In this document: one piece after another, positions 32,919 to 44,100 of the stretch
How the letters are laid out: every line of letters starts with the position of its first letter
Position numbering within the stretch: the stretch's first letter is position 1
Origin: Ottelia alismoides
Taxonomy: Eukaryota; Streptophyta; Magnoliopsida; Alismatales; Hydrocharitaceae
DNA length: 64,000 bases
Assembly (NCBI GenBank): GCA_037367405.1
Contig: JAZKJV010005753.1
Span: 620,001-684,000 of the forward strand
Direction of reading: 5' to 3'
Translations under genes and position numbers: made by a program
Notes under the pieces: model-generated
Told to the model about the DNA's origin: nothing
Seen by the model: the letters and a program-made list of their open reading frames with translations, nothing else
Databases searched by the model: none

Positions 32919-35900
32919 TCATACCAGAAGAATGGGGGCAACGTCAATGGTCGGCGGATCATGATCTCGATATAGCTTCAAGCGTTGACCATTGACGCGG
33001 AAGGTGGACGAAGATGACGGTTCGGATATATCAATGCTGCCATTGTCATGTACCTTCCTAACCACGTACGGACCTTTCCACTTGCTCTGCAATTTCCCTG
33101 GGAATAATTTCAGCCTGGAATCGAACAACCATACTCTCTGATCTGGCTCATACTGTTTATGGCTGATATGCGAATCGTGCCATGTCTTCACTTTTTCTTT
33201 ATACTGTAGGCTGTTGGAAAAAGCTGTATCTCTCAATTCCTCCAGGGCTGCCAATTCTGCTCTTCTTTGGTCTCCTATACTCTCGGGATCCAAAAGTAAC
33301 TCAGTAACTGCCCAAAAAGATTTGTGCTTGATTTCCACTGGCAAATGGCACGGCTTGCCATAGACGAGACGAAAGGGAGATGTCCCTAATGGATTTTTGA
33401 AAGAAGTCCGATAGGCCCACAAGACCGAGTCCAAAAGCTGTGACCAATCCTTTCGGTCTGGGCGGACAACTTTCTGCAAGATAGTCTTTATCTCCCGATT
33501 TGATACTTCAGCAAGACCATTAGTCTGAGGGTGATACGGAGTGGCAACCCGATGGTCAATGCCGAACTCGTCAGCAAGGGCCCTAACCTTGTCATTGATG
33601 AAATGAGACCCCCCGTCAGAAATCAAAACTCTAGGTACCCCGAACCGTGAAATGATATTTTTCCTCAAGAATTTACACACGGTTTTCGCATCTGCGGCTC
33701 GGGCGGGGATGGCCTCAACCCATCGACTGACATAATCCACAGCGAGCAAAATATGCTCGAATCCCTGACTCTTAGGAAATGGGCCCATGAAATCAATCCC
33801 CCATGCATCAAAAACCTCACAGAAGTGAATGGGTTGCATGGGCATCATGTCTCTCTGTCCGCAGGTTCCCATTTTCTGACAGTCAGTACATCCCTTCACG
33901 AACTCATCAGAATCCTTGAAGAGAGTAGGCCACCAAAGGCCGGATTGAAGCACCTTTTGTGCTGTTCTTTTTCCAGAATGATGTCCTCCTGCCTCAAGCT
34001 TGTGGCAGTATGTGAGGATGCTATGCTGCTCTTCTTGAGGAATGCACCTCCTCCAGATACTATCCCCTCCTTCATGATAAAGGACGGGATCCTCCCAATG
34101 GTAAAACTTGGCCTTAGCTAGGAAGGTCTCAAGTTTCTGCCTGGGCCAACCCTGAGGGACTGTCTTGGCGACAAGATAGTTTACAAAGTCGGCATACCAC
34201 GGGAGTGAGGTGACAGCCAAGATCGCCTCATCTGGAAACGTCTCTGTGATAGGTGCGCTGGGCTCAGATTCCTCAAGATTCTCCAATCTGGAGAGATGAT
34301 CTGCCACCACATTCTTGACTCCAGGCTTATCCTTAATCTCAATATCAAATTCCTGAAGTAGAAGGATCCATCTGGTCAGACGTGCTTTGGCATCCTTCTT
34401 GGCCATTAAGTACCTGATGGCGGAATGGTCGGTGTAAATAATTACTCTAGATCCGAGAATATAAGATCTATACTTATCCAAAGCAAAGACTACGGCCAGC
34501 ATTTCTTTCTCAGTCACAGTGTAATTCCTTTGAGCGGCATCTAAGGTCCGGCTGGCGTAGTGAATGGCAAACGGTAATCCATCCCTCCTTTGTCCAAGCA
34601 CAGCCCCAACGGCAAAATCTGAAGCATCCGTCATGATCTCGAATGGAAGAGACCAATCGGGTGGCTGAAGGACAGGAGCTGAAACAACCATACTCTTGAG
34701 AGTCTCAAATGCTTCAAGACACTTATCATTAACAATAAACTCGGTGTTTTTGGTCAGTAAGTCAGTGAGCGGTCGGGCAATTCGACTGAAGTCCTGAATG
34801 AACCGTTGGTAGAAACCGACATGCCCCAAAAAAGACCGTAACTGACGAAGATTGGACGGCGGATTGAGTTTTCTGATGATATCCACCTTGGCAGGATCGA
34901 CCTCCATGCCCTTGTTGGAGACGATGTGCCCAAGGACCGTCCCTTGAGTCATCAAGAAATGACTCTTCTCCCAGGATAAGACAAGATTGACCTCTATGCA
35001 GCGCTTCAGCACACGATCTAGGCAGTCAAGACAAGCATCAAACCCGTCGCCATAGACCGAGAAGTCATCCATGAAGACCTCTAAACAGTCACCCACCATG
35101 TCCGAGAAGATGGACAACATGCACCTCTGGAATGTCGCCGGAGCGTTACATAGACCAAAGGGCATCCGTCTGAAAGCATATGTCCCAAACGGACAGGTGA
35201 ATGTCATTTTCTCCTGGTCTTCGGGCGCAATGGCCACTTGATTATATCCAGAGTACCCATCAAGAAAACAATAATGGCTCTTCCCGGCTAGCCGTTCGAT
35301 AATCTGATCAAGAAAGGGTAGTGGGAAGTGATCCTTCTTGGTGGCCTCATTCAATCGTCTGTAGTCCACACAGACCCTCCAAGAAGTTGGTACTCTGGTA
35401 GCGATCTCCTCTCCAGACTCATTGACCACTGTAGTGACACCCGTCTTCTTGGGTACCACATGTAACGGACTTACCCATTTAGAGTCGGAGATGGGATAGA
35501 TGAAATCAGCGCTCCACCACTTCGAAATTTCTTTCGTGACGACCTCGCGAAGATTCGGGTTCAGCCGTCGCTGGAACTCACGCGATGGCTTAGCGTCATC
35601 CTCGAGATAGATGTGGTGGGAGCACAGCTTCGGGCTCAGCCCCTTGAGATCTGCTATATTCCAACCGATTGCCTTGCGGTTTCTTTCAAGAACCTCCATC
35701 AGACGAGATTCTTGTTCTCCAGTCAAATCTGCTGAGATAATGACTGGGTGCATATCGGGCTCACCCGCAAGGAATCTATACTTCATTGATTGCGGTAGAG
35801 GTTTCCGTTCAGGACAGCTGGGAGGTGGCAGATCTGGCTTCTGATATGTCTGGGTGAATGCGACCAGGTCTGCATGAGAGAACTCTCGCTCTGCATGAAT

Positions 35901-36905
35901 TTCTGACGAAAGGCGGCTGACTGAATTATCAATAAACTGTACGGGCACGCACTCTGTCACGGTTGTTGGCTCAGAATGAATCAGACAAGACAACGGATCA
36001 TCGAAATAGGCCCATTCAATATCTGAATAGGAGGGATCAGAAGCAGAAGAACAAGAACTGAAATCATCGGCACCACTCGTCACCACACTGTCAGCCTCAG
36101 GTGTATCCGTATCCAGGAATGTGCTCTCCCGGCTCTCGATTGCCATGAGCTTGCGATACAATGAATCGGTAGGCAAGGCGAGAGTCGGTGCTACAGGGTC
36201 TTTCCAGTTAGATTCATCATCAGTCATCTCAAAATCACGAACCTGGTGAACGTCTAGCTCGTCCTCTGTCATCTGCGCGGCTTCACTCGATTGCTCGGAG
36301 CATTCTAACTCTCTGGCTCTGGTTTCCTCGATTGTCTCTATTTGTATGGTCTCGCCCTCTACGCGAAAACATACCTTCCCACAATCATGGTCGGTCACCG
36401 CCTTGGCTGTGGCCAAGAATGGGCGTCCTAATATGATGGGGGCATCAGTCACCGACTCAGGGATCTCCATGTCCAACACAACGAAGTCCACGGGGAATTT
36501 CAGGCCCTGAATGGTAACGACCACGTCTTTCAATAACCCCTTCGGCCTCTTTATCGACCTATCAGCAAACTGAAGGACCGTTCTGCTTCGAAGAAGAGGG
36601 CCAAACTCGAACTGCTTGAGTAAGGCAGCCGGAAGGAGGTTAATTGAGGAGCCGCTGTCTAATAGAGTACGATCAAATTGCTGCTCTTGAATCTCGCATC
36701 TGACATAGGGAGCTCCTGCGTCTGGTCGCTTGGCTGGCAGCTTGTTCTGAATGGTGCAACAAGTATCATGAGTGAGCATATGGATTTGGTCTCTGTGCCT
36801 CCGCTTTCTTCGGACAGTAGTTGTTTCTTTCAAATTCTTTTTGAAGAAAGGGATATGCTCAAACGCTTCTCGTAGAGTTAGCTGAATGTGAAATCTGTCA
36901 ATCAT
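32919..36905 (-). CDS. pol: Element C Pol polyprotein: protease, RT, RNase H, integrase
   Basis: A 1328-residue frame with no internal stop. Protease: LLDSGSSINLLP (Asp-Ser-Gly at 83-85) and ILGRPFLAT (158-166). Residues ~195-345 form an acidic Ser-rich linker. Reverse transcriptase: VCVDYRRLN, CFLDGYSGYNQ, RMPFGLCNAPATFQ and FMDD (611-614). RNase H: MTDASDFAVG (~759), TEKEM (~799) and YTDHSA (~825). Integrase: zinc site H-x-H / CTDC (~968-1009), DFMGPFP (~1038), ISDGGS (~1097) and GLAEVSNRE (E ~1133), then a GPY-type C-terminal module (KLQSKWKGPYVV). The listed start Met is internal: the frame is open upstream to the TAG at 37038-37040 and continuous with gag beyond it, so Pol is probably made as a gag fusion. 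It performs reverse transcription and integration for C and perhaps for A and B. Confidence 0.95.
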   Translation of the reverse strand: MIDRFHIQLTLREAFEHIPFFKKNLKETTTVRRKRRHRDQIHMLTHDTCCTIQNKLPAKRPDAGAPYVRCEIQEQQFDRTLLDSGSSINLLPAALLKQFEFGPLLRSRTVLQFADRSIKRPKGLLKDVVVTIQGLKFPVDFVVLDMEIPESVTDAPIILGRPFLATAKAVTDHDCGKVCFRVEGETIQIETIEETRARELECSEQSSEAAQMTEDELDVHQVRDFEMTDDESNWKDPVAPTLALPTDSLYRKLMAIESRESTFLDTDTPEADSVVTSGADDFSSCSSASDPSYSDIEWAYFDDPLSCLIHSEPTTVTECVPVQFIDNSVSRLSSEIHAEREFSHADLVAFTQTYQKPDLPPPSCPERKPLPQSMKYRFLAGEPDMHPVIISADLTGEQESRLMEVLERNRKAIGWNIADLKGLSPKLCSHHIYLEDDAKPSREFQRRLNPNLREVVTKEISKWWSADFIYPISDSKWVSPLHVVPKKTGVTTVVNESGEEIATRVPTSWRVCVDYRRLNEATKKDHFPLPFLDQIIERLAGKSHYCFLDGYSGYNQVAIAPEDQEKMTFTCPFGTYAFRRMPFGLCNAPATFQRCMLSIFSDMVGDCLEVFMDDFSVYGDGFDACLDCLDRVLKRCIEVNLVLSWEKSHFLMTQGTVLGHIVSNKGMEVDPAKVDIIRKLNPPSNLRQLRSFLGHVGFYQRFIQDFSRIARPLTDLLTKNTEFIVNDKCLEAFETLKSMVVSAPVLQPPDWSLPFEIMTDASDFAVGAVLGQRRDGLPFAIHYASRTLDAAQRNYTVTEKEMLAVVFALDKYRSYILGSRVIIYTDHSAIRYLMAKKDAKARLTRWILLLQEFDIEIKDKPGVKNVVADHLSRLENLEESEPSAPITETFPDEAILAVTSLPWYADFVNYLVAKTVPQGWPRQKLETFLAKAKFYHWEDPVLYHEGGDSIWRRCIPQEEQHSILTYCHKLEAGGHHSGKRTAQKVLQSGLWWPTLFKDSDEFVKGCTDCQKMGTCGQRDMMPMQPIHFCEVFDAWGIDFMGPFPKSQGFEHILLAVDYVSRWVEAIPARAADAKTVCKFLRKNIISRFGVPRVLISDGGSHFINDKVRALADEFGIDHRVATPYHPQTNGLAEVSNREIKTILQKVVRPDRKDWSQLLDSVLWAYRTSFKNPLGTSPFRLVYGKPCHLPVEIKHKSFWAVTELLLDPESIGDQRRAELAALEELRDTAFSNSLQYKEKVKTWHDSHISHKQYEPDQRVWLFDSRLKLFPGKLQSKWKGPYVVRKVHDNGSIDISEPSSSSTFRVNGQRLKLYRDHDPPTIDVAPILLV

Positions 36906-37040
36906 CTGATTGCCGAACTCTACCTCCTGTTTCTTTTTAGGATTTTCTTTTTTATTCCCCTTCGCCCGGCGGAGTGCCTCAGGGAAGGGGATGGTAGGGG
37001 CCTCCTCAGATGGAGTACTAGGAAACGGTCCCTGTGCCTA
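36906..37040 (-). other. Gag-pol junction with a single in-frame TAG
   Basis: Gag ends with TAG at 37038-37040 (context TCA TAG GCA). The next 44 codons to the first pol Met are open in the same frame and rich in Pro, Glu and Lys (PFPEALRRAKG), as in the gag-protease spacer of related elements. No frameshift is needed. Either the stop is read through at a low rate or it is a recent inactivating change. Confidence 0.9.
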
Positions 37041-39668
37041 TGAAGATGGAGAATCCACACAAATATCATCATGCAACACATATGGATCTGCAATTTGAAC
37101 AGGAACCTTTCCTTTATTCATATTTTTGTTCTTTTTGTTACCACAGTCCAGGGGTACAAAATGTGGTAACATCACAGTGGGAGGCTCAACAAAAGTAGAG
37201 GTGGTGGCCTCAGTACCACCACCGGCACCTGCATCTGCGGCATCAGCACCGCTCTCTGGTTCTTTATCAGACATGGTGGCATCAGCACCACCGTCTTCAT
37301 CTGGTATCACGACGGTATCAGCACCGTCGTCCTGGACTTCATCATGGGTGGCATCAGTACCACCGTCAACATCATCATCAGCGGCATCAGCACCGCTCCT
37401 CGGTTCCTCTGGCGCTCCTGATTCTGCCTCTAGTTGTCGCTCAGAAGAGGCGCCGCCGGCTGGCATCCTACCGCTCCTAGTAGTGACAAAATCAGCATCA
37501 TGATAGGAATAAGAGATGTCACTCAAACAATCACTAGGAGAGGTATCCTCTGTAAACTCTACCTGCTCAGGCTTCCTTTTCAGATTGTTCGGGTTAGGCT
37601 CGATCTGAGCGGGTATGGCGGCCTTGCCTTTCATAATATCCCGCATCTCCTGCCGGAATTCATCCATTTCTTGCCTGAAAGATGCTCGCTGTTCAGATAG
37701 CAAGCGGGCAAGATCATCGAGTGCTGGGTTCTCAAAGGCTGGACCCTGAGAGCCGGATGTCTGTCCCTGCTGGAAATGGGGCTGCTGCTGTTGCTGCTGA
37801 TACTGGGGGGAAGGCTGGTGATAAGACTGCTGAGGCTGCTGTCGCTGCCTCCACTGTTGTCCCTGATAGGAGGGACGAGGACCATTCTGGTATTGCTGAT
37901 GATGGGCATACTGGGGATGTTGTTGCTGTGTCTGCTGGCTGCTCTGCTGTCCATGGGCAGGAGGATGCTGCTGGGACGAGGATCCACCATTCCCCCAACG
38001 GAATCCGGGGTGATCCCTACGAATTGCGGGCTGAGGGTATCGGTCATACCAAATCCCATTGACTTCCATCAATGGTTCCTGCTCAAAGGAGGGTGGAGGA
38101 AGAACTGCCAGTGGCTGCTCCGGCTGGTAAACCACCATCTGCATGTCGGAAGATGGCGGTTGCTCTGGATGGTACTGCAACAACGGAACCGGCTCTGCCT
38201 GGATGTGATTCACCTGACGGTATGAGATAGAGCCCTGGTTGGGGTTGCTGCTGCTGGAGGCAACCTGTGACCTAGGAGGCTGTTGGGCATGAGATTGGGC
38301 CTCCTGAATGCATAGCATTTGGGTTTTTAGATCACTCATAACTTTGGCAATTTGGTCCATCTGGGCCATGCCTTGATTCTGTTTTTTCTCGAGGATCTCC
38401 ATGCGGTCCAGCTTCTCACTGATGATGCCCATGTCGGCTGCGGCTGATTCAGCTTGGGCTGCGGCAACTGACACTGTGTTGGGACCGGAATCGATGCGTG
38501 CGATCCTATGGAATGATCCTGCTCCTTGTGGTGGCTTTTGTTGGGTGTAGACACGGGCCTGAGTCATCACTGTAGAATTTTCTGCCATGCCCTCATAGAT
38601 GGCCCAGACATCATCTTCACCCTTGGAAAAATAGGATCCACCGCAAGAGGCGTTGACAAGCCCCTGCAGCTCCGGTGTCAGCCCACAGAAGAAACTCTGC
38701 ACCAGGTTGGGCTTGGAGATGTCGTGATGTGGACACCGGTCAATGAGTTCTCTAAATCGATCCCAGGCTTCATGGAATTGTTCGTTAGGGATCATGACGA
38801 AGTTGCTGATCATTGCTCTAGCTGCATTGGTCCGGCCGAGAGGATAGTACTTCTTCAAGAATACGGTCCGGAGATCTGCCCATGTGTCGACGAAACACCC
38901 AAGATGTTTGAGCCAATAGGGGGCTCTGTCAACTAAAGAGAATGGAAAGGCGATCACCTTGATTGTGTCCTCGGTCGTCAACCGATCATGGATGGTGCTG
39001 CAAATCATCTCGAATTCCTGGAGGTGGAGGTGCGGCTCTTCGGTCGGCAACCCATGGAATTTGGGTAGCAGCTGGATAGTATGGGGCCGAAGCTCGAAAT
39101 CTCCGCGGATGGGCGGGAGTCGAATCCATCGGTGAGTGAGGGATGCAGCTGGGTTGTGCAATTCCCTCATGATAGTCTGTGGTGGTCTCTCGCCGTCTGG
39201 ATCGCCTCCTCCTGCGTCTGGTCCTCCTCCACCACCACCTTCCCGGTTTTCTCTTATCTGAGCAATTTCCCTCATAAGGTCACCCATGAATGTGCCCTGG
39301 TCACGGATCTGTTGCTGCATAGTCTCCAGGGATGCTAACAAGGAAATATTGATGGCTGCTTGATCAAATATGAACGGAGGGTGCTCATGATCATCTTCAT
39401 GCTCGCCTCTGTCTGCCATGGCTGGATTTTCTGAAAAAGCAAAAGAGGCCATCTCAGGTGCTGTCGAATGAGCGGAACACTGTGAAGTACTGTATTCAGA
39501 CACTCTTGGACCGATGGAAGAAGAATGAGAAGGGTGGTCGAGGGGGAACAGGGTGGATGTAAACTCAGGCTCGGAGAGCGGGCTCTCCGAGGTATTCCTA
39601 GATGAATAAGGAGGAGTGCGGGATAGCGGTGCCGACAAGGTCGGCCTAAGAGATCTCCGTCCCATCAT
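37038..39668 (-). CDS. gag: Element C Gag protein
   Basis: An 876-residue frame. The N-terminus is Ser- and Pro-rich; a short Gly run lies at ~144-150. The retrotransposon gag core at ~185-370 (FHGLPTEEPHLHLQEFEMIC, FPFSLVDRAPYWLKHL, FHEAWDRFRELIDRCP, FFCGLTPELQGLVNASCGG) forms the virus-like particle shell. A Gln- and His-rich segment (~560-650) and an acidic tail with repeated GADA / GGTDAT words (~755-835) follow. No CCHC zinc knuckle was seen, so RNA binding may rest on basic or Gln-rich parts. The start is the first ATG of the open frame, 1.46 kb after the primer site. The frame is shared with pol. Confidence 0.94.
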   Translation of the reverse strand: MMGRRSLRPTLSAPLSRTPPYSSRNTSESPLSEPEFTSTLFPLDHPSHSSSIGPRVSEYSTSQCSAHSTAPEMASFAFSENPAMADRGEHEDDHEHPPFIFDQAAINISLLASLETMQQQIRDQGTFMGDLMREIAQIRENREGGGGGGPDAGGGDPDGERPPQTIMRELHNPAASLTHRWIRLPPIRGDFELRPHTIQLLPKFHGLPTEEPHLHLQEFEMICSTIHDRLTTEDTIKVIAFPFSLVDRAPYWLKHLGCFVDTWADLRTVFLKKYYPLGRTNAARAMISNFVMIPNEQFHEAWDRFRELIDRCPHHDISKPNLVQSFFCGLTPELQGLVNASCGGSYFSKGEDDVWAIYEGMAENSTVMTQARVYTQQKPPQGAGSFHRIARIDSGPNTVSVAAAQAESAAADMGIISEKLDRMEILEKKQNQGMAQMDQIAKVMSDLKTQMLCIQEAQSHAQQPPRSQVASSSSNPNQGSISYRQVNHIQAEPVPLLQYHPEQPPSSDMQMVVYQPEQPLAVLPPPSFEQEPLMEVNGIWYDRYPQPAIRRDHPGFRWGNGGSSSQQHPPAHGQQSSQQTQQQHPQYAHHQQYQNGPRPSYQGQQWRQRQQPQQSYHQPSPQYQQQQQQPHFQQGQTSGSQGPAFENPALDDLARLLSEQRASFRQEMDEFRQEMRDIMKGKAAIPAQIEPNPNNLKRKPEQVEFTEDTSPSDCLSDISYSYHDADFVTTRSGRMPAGGASSERQLEAESGAPEEPRSGADAADDDVDGGTDATHDEVQDDGADTVVIPDEDGGADATMSDKEPESGADAADAGAGGGTEATTSTFVEPPTVMLPHFVPLDCGNKKNKNMNKGKVPVQIADPYVLHDDICVDSPSS

Positions 39669-41123
39669 CTTGATTTAGAGAAAGGCGGATGAGATCTGGA
39701 ATGCAAACAGGATGATAAATCAAAACCCCAGTTTCACCTACTCCACACTTGAGCTGATGACCGTGAGAGTTCGGTCTGTTATCTTGTCAATTTTTATTAG
39801 GTGATCAGTCAATCTATCAGAGCGTTAGAGCGAGCTGTTAGGTATCCTACTTTCCTAGCTGACTGTCCCAATCCACGTCAGATCTTTCTCAGCCAGTATG
39901 AATTCGCAGACCGTAACCCGGTTGCTCCCGCTAATTCAATCTGTTAAGGATATCGCGGTCCGCTTTACCGGTTACCGGAGAGATCCTCACTGGAGAACGA
40001 CTAACCACGACCAGTAGTCAACTAAAATTTCAGATGTGGCTCTATCCTAGTGTCGAGTCACTCTCTCGCAGCAGATAAATCAAACCAGGAGGGGATTACT
40101 CTCCCAAAACAAAATTTTTGGTGGGATGAGTTTTAAGGTCGAGTTTGCATTAGCAGTCCCAATTTTTATTGTTTTCACTTTTTTGGTGTTTTTCTGAGCA
40201 AAAATCGTCTAACGAATTTTCCAATTTCCTTGTTATTAAAATTCAATAAAACAGGGGGAGGAAAGCGGAAAAGCCGATGCGCGGTCAAAATCTATGATGC
40301 ATGCAGGGATAGAAATGCGTACCTTGTCGCCAGCACTCTACATGCAAAGTGATCCGCGCATAATTGAAAGACAGTAATTTAAACTACCTATATGCATGCA
40401 CGAGGAAATCGTCCTAAGATGAGCAACTTCTATTAACGTGAAGAACAAGTAGCTATGACAAAGAAAAGAGTCCGGAGTCCGGTCTTGGCTCACCCCTCCT
40501 CTTCTCGACACACTCGAGTTCAGGAGTAGCGCTTAACAGGGTGGGCTCGCGGCACATGGGCTCTTGTTCAAGTCAAATAGCTTTTTCAAGTGAATTTTAG
40601 CCAAGTCCAATTACGCTCTATAGGTACAGGCAAGATATTAGGGATTGGGCCTTAGCTTCTTAGTTCGTCACAGTCAACAAAAATTCCTATGTCTAGGGGC
40701 TAAATCCTCGTGAAACAAATAGAAATGAAGCCGAGAAAACCGCGAAAAACACAAAACCGCGGTGAGCCCCCAAGTGAACAAACACTTGGTAGTTAGGCTC
40801 GGTAGTGTCCAAGTCCGAATGTACCTGTATTATTACAAATTATGAAAGTCACTCTCTCACAGAAATAAAATGCAAGCTAACTAATCACTCTCTCTCACTC
40901 CTCCTGCTCTCTCCTGCCGGCTTGGCTTAAGAAAAGCCGACTCCGCTTCCCAAGGTTGCTTCGGGTCACCTAGGCGATCCGCCTCATTCCGCGGTCCCTC
41001 GCAAGAAGACAAGTAAAGAGATGGTCAGATAGCTCAACAGATATATCAAAACTGTAAGAGACCGGAAGTAAGACTATGGTAGACAATCAACACAATCAAA
41101 CAAAGTGAGAACTACTCGCTGTT
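39669..41123 (-). other. Element C untranslated leader
   Basis: About 1.45 kb between primer site and gag, homologous in patches to the leader of element A (14699-16013). No gene was seen. Confidence 0.65.
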
Positions 41124-41143
41124 GCTCCCCGGCAACGGCGCCA
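41124..41143 (-). other. Element C primer-binding site
   Basis: TGGCGCCGTTGCCGGGGAGC on the minus strand, two bases from the 5' LTR. It is identical to the site of element A. Confidence 0.94.
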
Positions 41144-41145
41144 TT

Positions 41146-44100
41146 TGATAAACGCAAATTATCGTAGGTCTAAAGAGTATGTCTCACACAAGGCGGAGAC
41201 AACCGATGTCGATGCGGCGACCCACAATAAAGTGTATTTAATCAACAATTAACCCACACTAAAGATCAACAAATTAGAACTAATGTGGAGTCAAAATTTA
41301 TTTTTAACTCTGCACAAATGGTGTATAGTGACAAGTATGCAGAGAGTTCGAACACAGGGAGCAAGCAGGGTAATTCAAGCAAATGTAAGCACAAGTGTGT
41401 GTGTGTAAAGTGTCTACACTAAGCAAGCAAGGAAAGAAATTTTTGTGGGTTTTTAATTTTTTTTAATTTTTATTTATTTTTAATTTAATTTCTGATTTTG
41501 TATTTTTATTCTTAATTTTCTGATTTTTACAATTTTATATTTTATATTTTTCTTTTTCTTTTTCAATATTGGAATTTAAAGACAATGGAATAAAAGACAA
41601 GATAGAATATTTATAAAACTAAGTGAGATTTACCAAAAATTCAGAAACAAATTGTTTTTAGTCTTTTTAGGGTTTTTTACTGTTTTTGTGATTTTTGGAA
41701 AATTTTCAAGGTGTTTTTGGTATTTTTAAATACTGAAATAAAGCAAAACAGTGCAAATAAGGCTGGCTGTGAATAAAATGAGATTTAAAAATAGCAACCA
41801 GTAGCTCAAAATTTTCACACTATTTTTCAAATAAGAAGGACAAAATAGGGAACACACAGAAACTAAGTTTTTGATTTTTGGAGTTTTCTACTATTTTATA
41901 TATTTTTTTGAAGTTTTTGAGTGTTTTTAAATTTTTAAGGTTTTTCTTTTGAGATTTTTAGTGATTTTTGGATTGACACTAAAATAGGTTAAAATAGACA
42001 CTAGGTGATTTTTTTTGGAATTTTTGGAGGTGTTTTAATATTTTTTTTGGTATTTTCTAAGCTAGACAGTGCACAAAAAGGATGTTTTTGATTTTTAATA
42101 AATGTGCAAATAGAATAAAATCAAAAACTAAATGTGTGGCGTTAAAGTACACATGTCCAGATGCTGAAGTCTATTTTTGTGGAATTTTTGGGCTTAAAAT
42201 GATCATTCAAATAAATCCAACAAGCATCCAAACATTAAACAGTCCTGGCAAGGGTATAAGTGCAAATATTAAAACATCCAGGGGCATACATGCAATTTTT
42301 CCACAAAAGTTTACACTCAAACTTGCATTTAAAGGATTAAAACCAAATAGGCAAACCCGCAAGGGTATCTGAGCAATTTACCCACCAAAGTGCGTGACTC
42401 GCACGCGCCTGGAAGGGGTATCTTTGCAATATCACAAAGTTCCAAGGGGTTCAATGCAATTTCTCCAAAATATTACAACTTAAAGCAAACATTCATGGAC
42501 TTAAGCGAAATAAATAAACCCCAGGGGGGGTCCCTGCAAAATACCCAGCCCCCTCACGCGCACGGGCACGTGAGGTGACGTGGATTGGACCTCAGTGCAA
42601 ATAAGAAAACTACGGGGTTCTAAGTGCAAATATTACAGAAATATTTAAACTACGCAACACAGTTTTTGGACTGAATAGAAATTACAAAATAAGCGGGGGT
42701 TGACTGCAAAATACCCTCGCTTAGGCGCTCTGGAGGTGACGCGTGGCGCGCATCCAACGGCTGGCGACGATGGACGATCCAACGGCGGGAAGCGGGCCAC
42801 TTATCCACGTGGCAGCATGAGAGCGGCCGATGACGGTTGGCGTGTGCGGCCTGGATTAGATCTTCCTTGGTGGATCGGACGGTCGAAGCGAAGGATGATC
42901 CAACGGCCAACACGCGAACTGGAGCTGCGGCTCGATCGGACGGTGGAGACGCGAGGAGGAAGAACAGGGACGAAGGCCGGCGAAGGCGAACTTCCCCGGC
43001 TCCGATCTCGCTTCTCCGGCGATGAATAGGCTCCAAAATGGAGCTGCAGACTCCTGGGAGGTCTCTCTATGGACTGGAGGGCTCAGATTCGCCGGAGGAG
43101 CATCGAGGTGCGGGCGCGAAGGCGGCGGAGCTCTACGCTCCAGGTATCTCCGGCGATGAATCAAAACGGCCTTCCAGGTGCGTTCAAAGCTCCTTGACCT
43201 GCAAAAAGTGGTGAGAAGGCCCAGGGCAAATTGCCTGGACCTCGCGGGGACCTAATCGAAGCGCGAAGGGGAGTGGTCGACGGTCGCCGGAGGTGCGCTC
43301 CGGCGAGGATGTTGGGATTGGCGAAGTACGCTATGAAACTCACAAATTTTTTGGGGTTTTTGATCTTTAAGCTAACAGGAATAAGATGCACGAAAGAAAG
43401 ATGCGGGTGGAAGCCCTCGAAGGCCGGAACCAGAGGAAAAAAGGTTACCTCGACCGCCGGGTTGCGGGAGGTGGTGGAGGCTCCCTCGATTTCGCGCGTC
43501 TAGGCTGAAGGGCTGGCGATGGAGCTGTCACCTCCACGGAGCTCAGGAGCACAAAGGTGGCGCAGAAGGGTGGACCGAAGGGACTCAACCGAGGGGAGGA
43601 AGATGAGGGTTCTTATTTAAAGCGTGGCGAGGGCGTGACTTTGGGAGCAAGAGCACGCGCGCATGATGAAGATTTTGCGTGATTTGGGAGCATGGCGTGG
43701 CTCAGCGATGATCGGGGAAGAATTCCCAAGAAGGAATCGAGGGGAGGAGACGAAGAGAATAGGCTCGGAAATTGGGTGAAATCGGGCTCAAATCGGGCTG
43801 TCAGAAGGTGGCAGGCTTTGGTCGGGGGAGTTGACCGGGGTCAACTCTAGACCGCACCTGGTTGGTCCACGTGGACCAACCAGGAAAAAGCCCCAGAAAT
43901 TGTTTTATTAAATCATTTAAAAATAGAAATAGGTTGAATTAAATTATGGTTATAAAATAAAAAATGTTTAATTTTTTATGTAGTATTTTATTCTGATTTT
44001 TATTTATTTTTATGACTTATATTTTTACAAGTTACCATTTTAACCCTATATAGGTATATTATCTATATATTTTAGTATTTTATTTTTATTTTGTGTCTTT

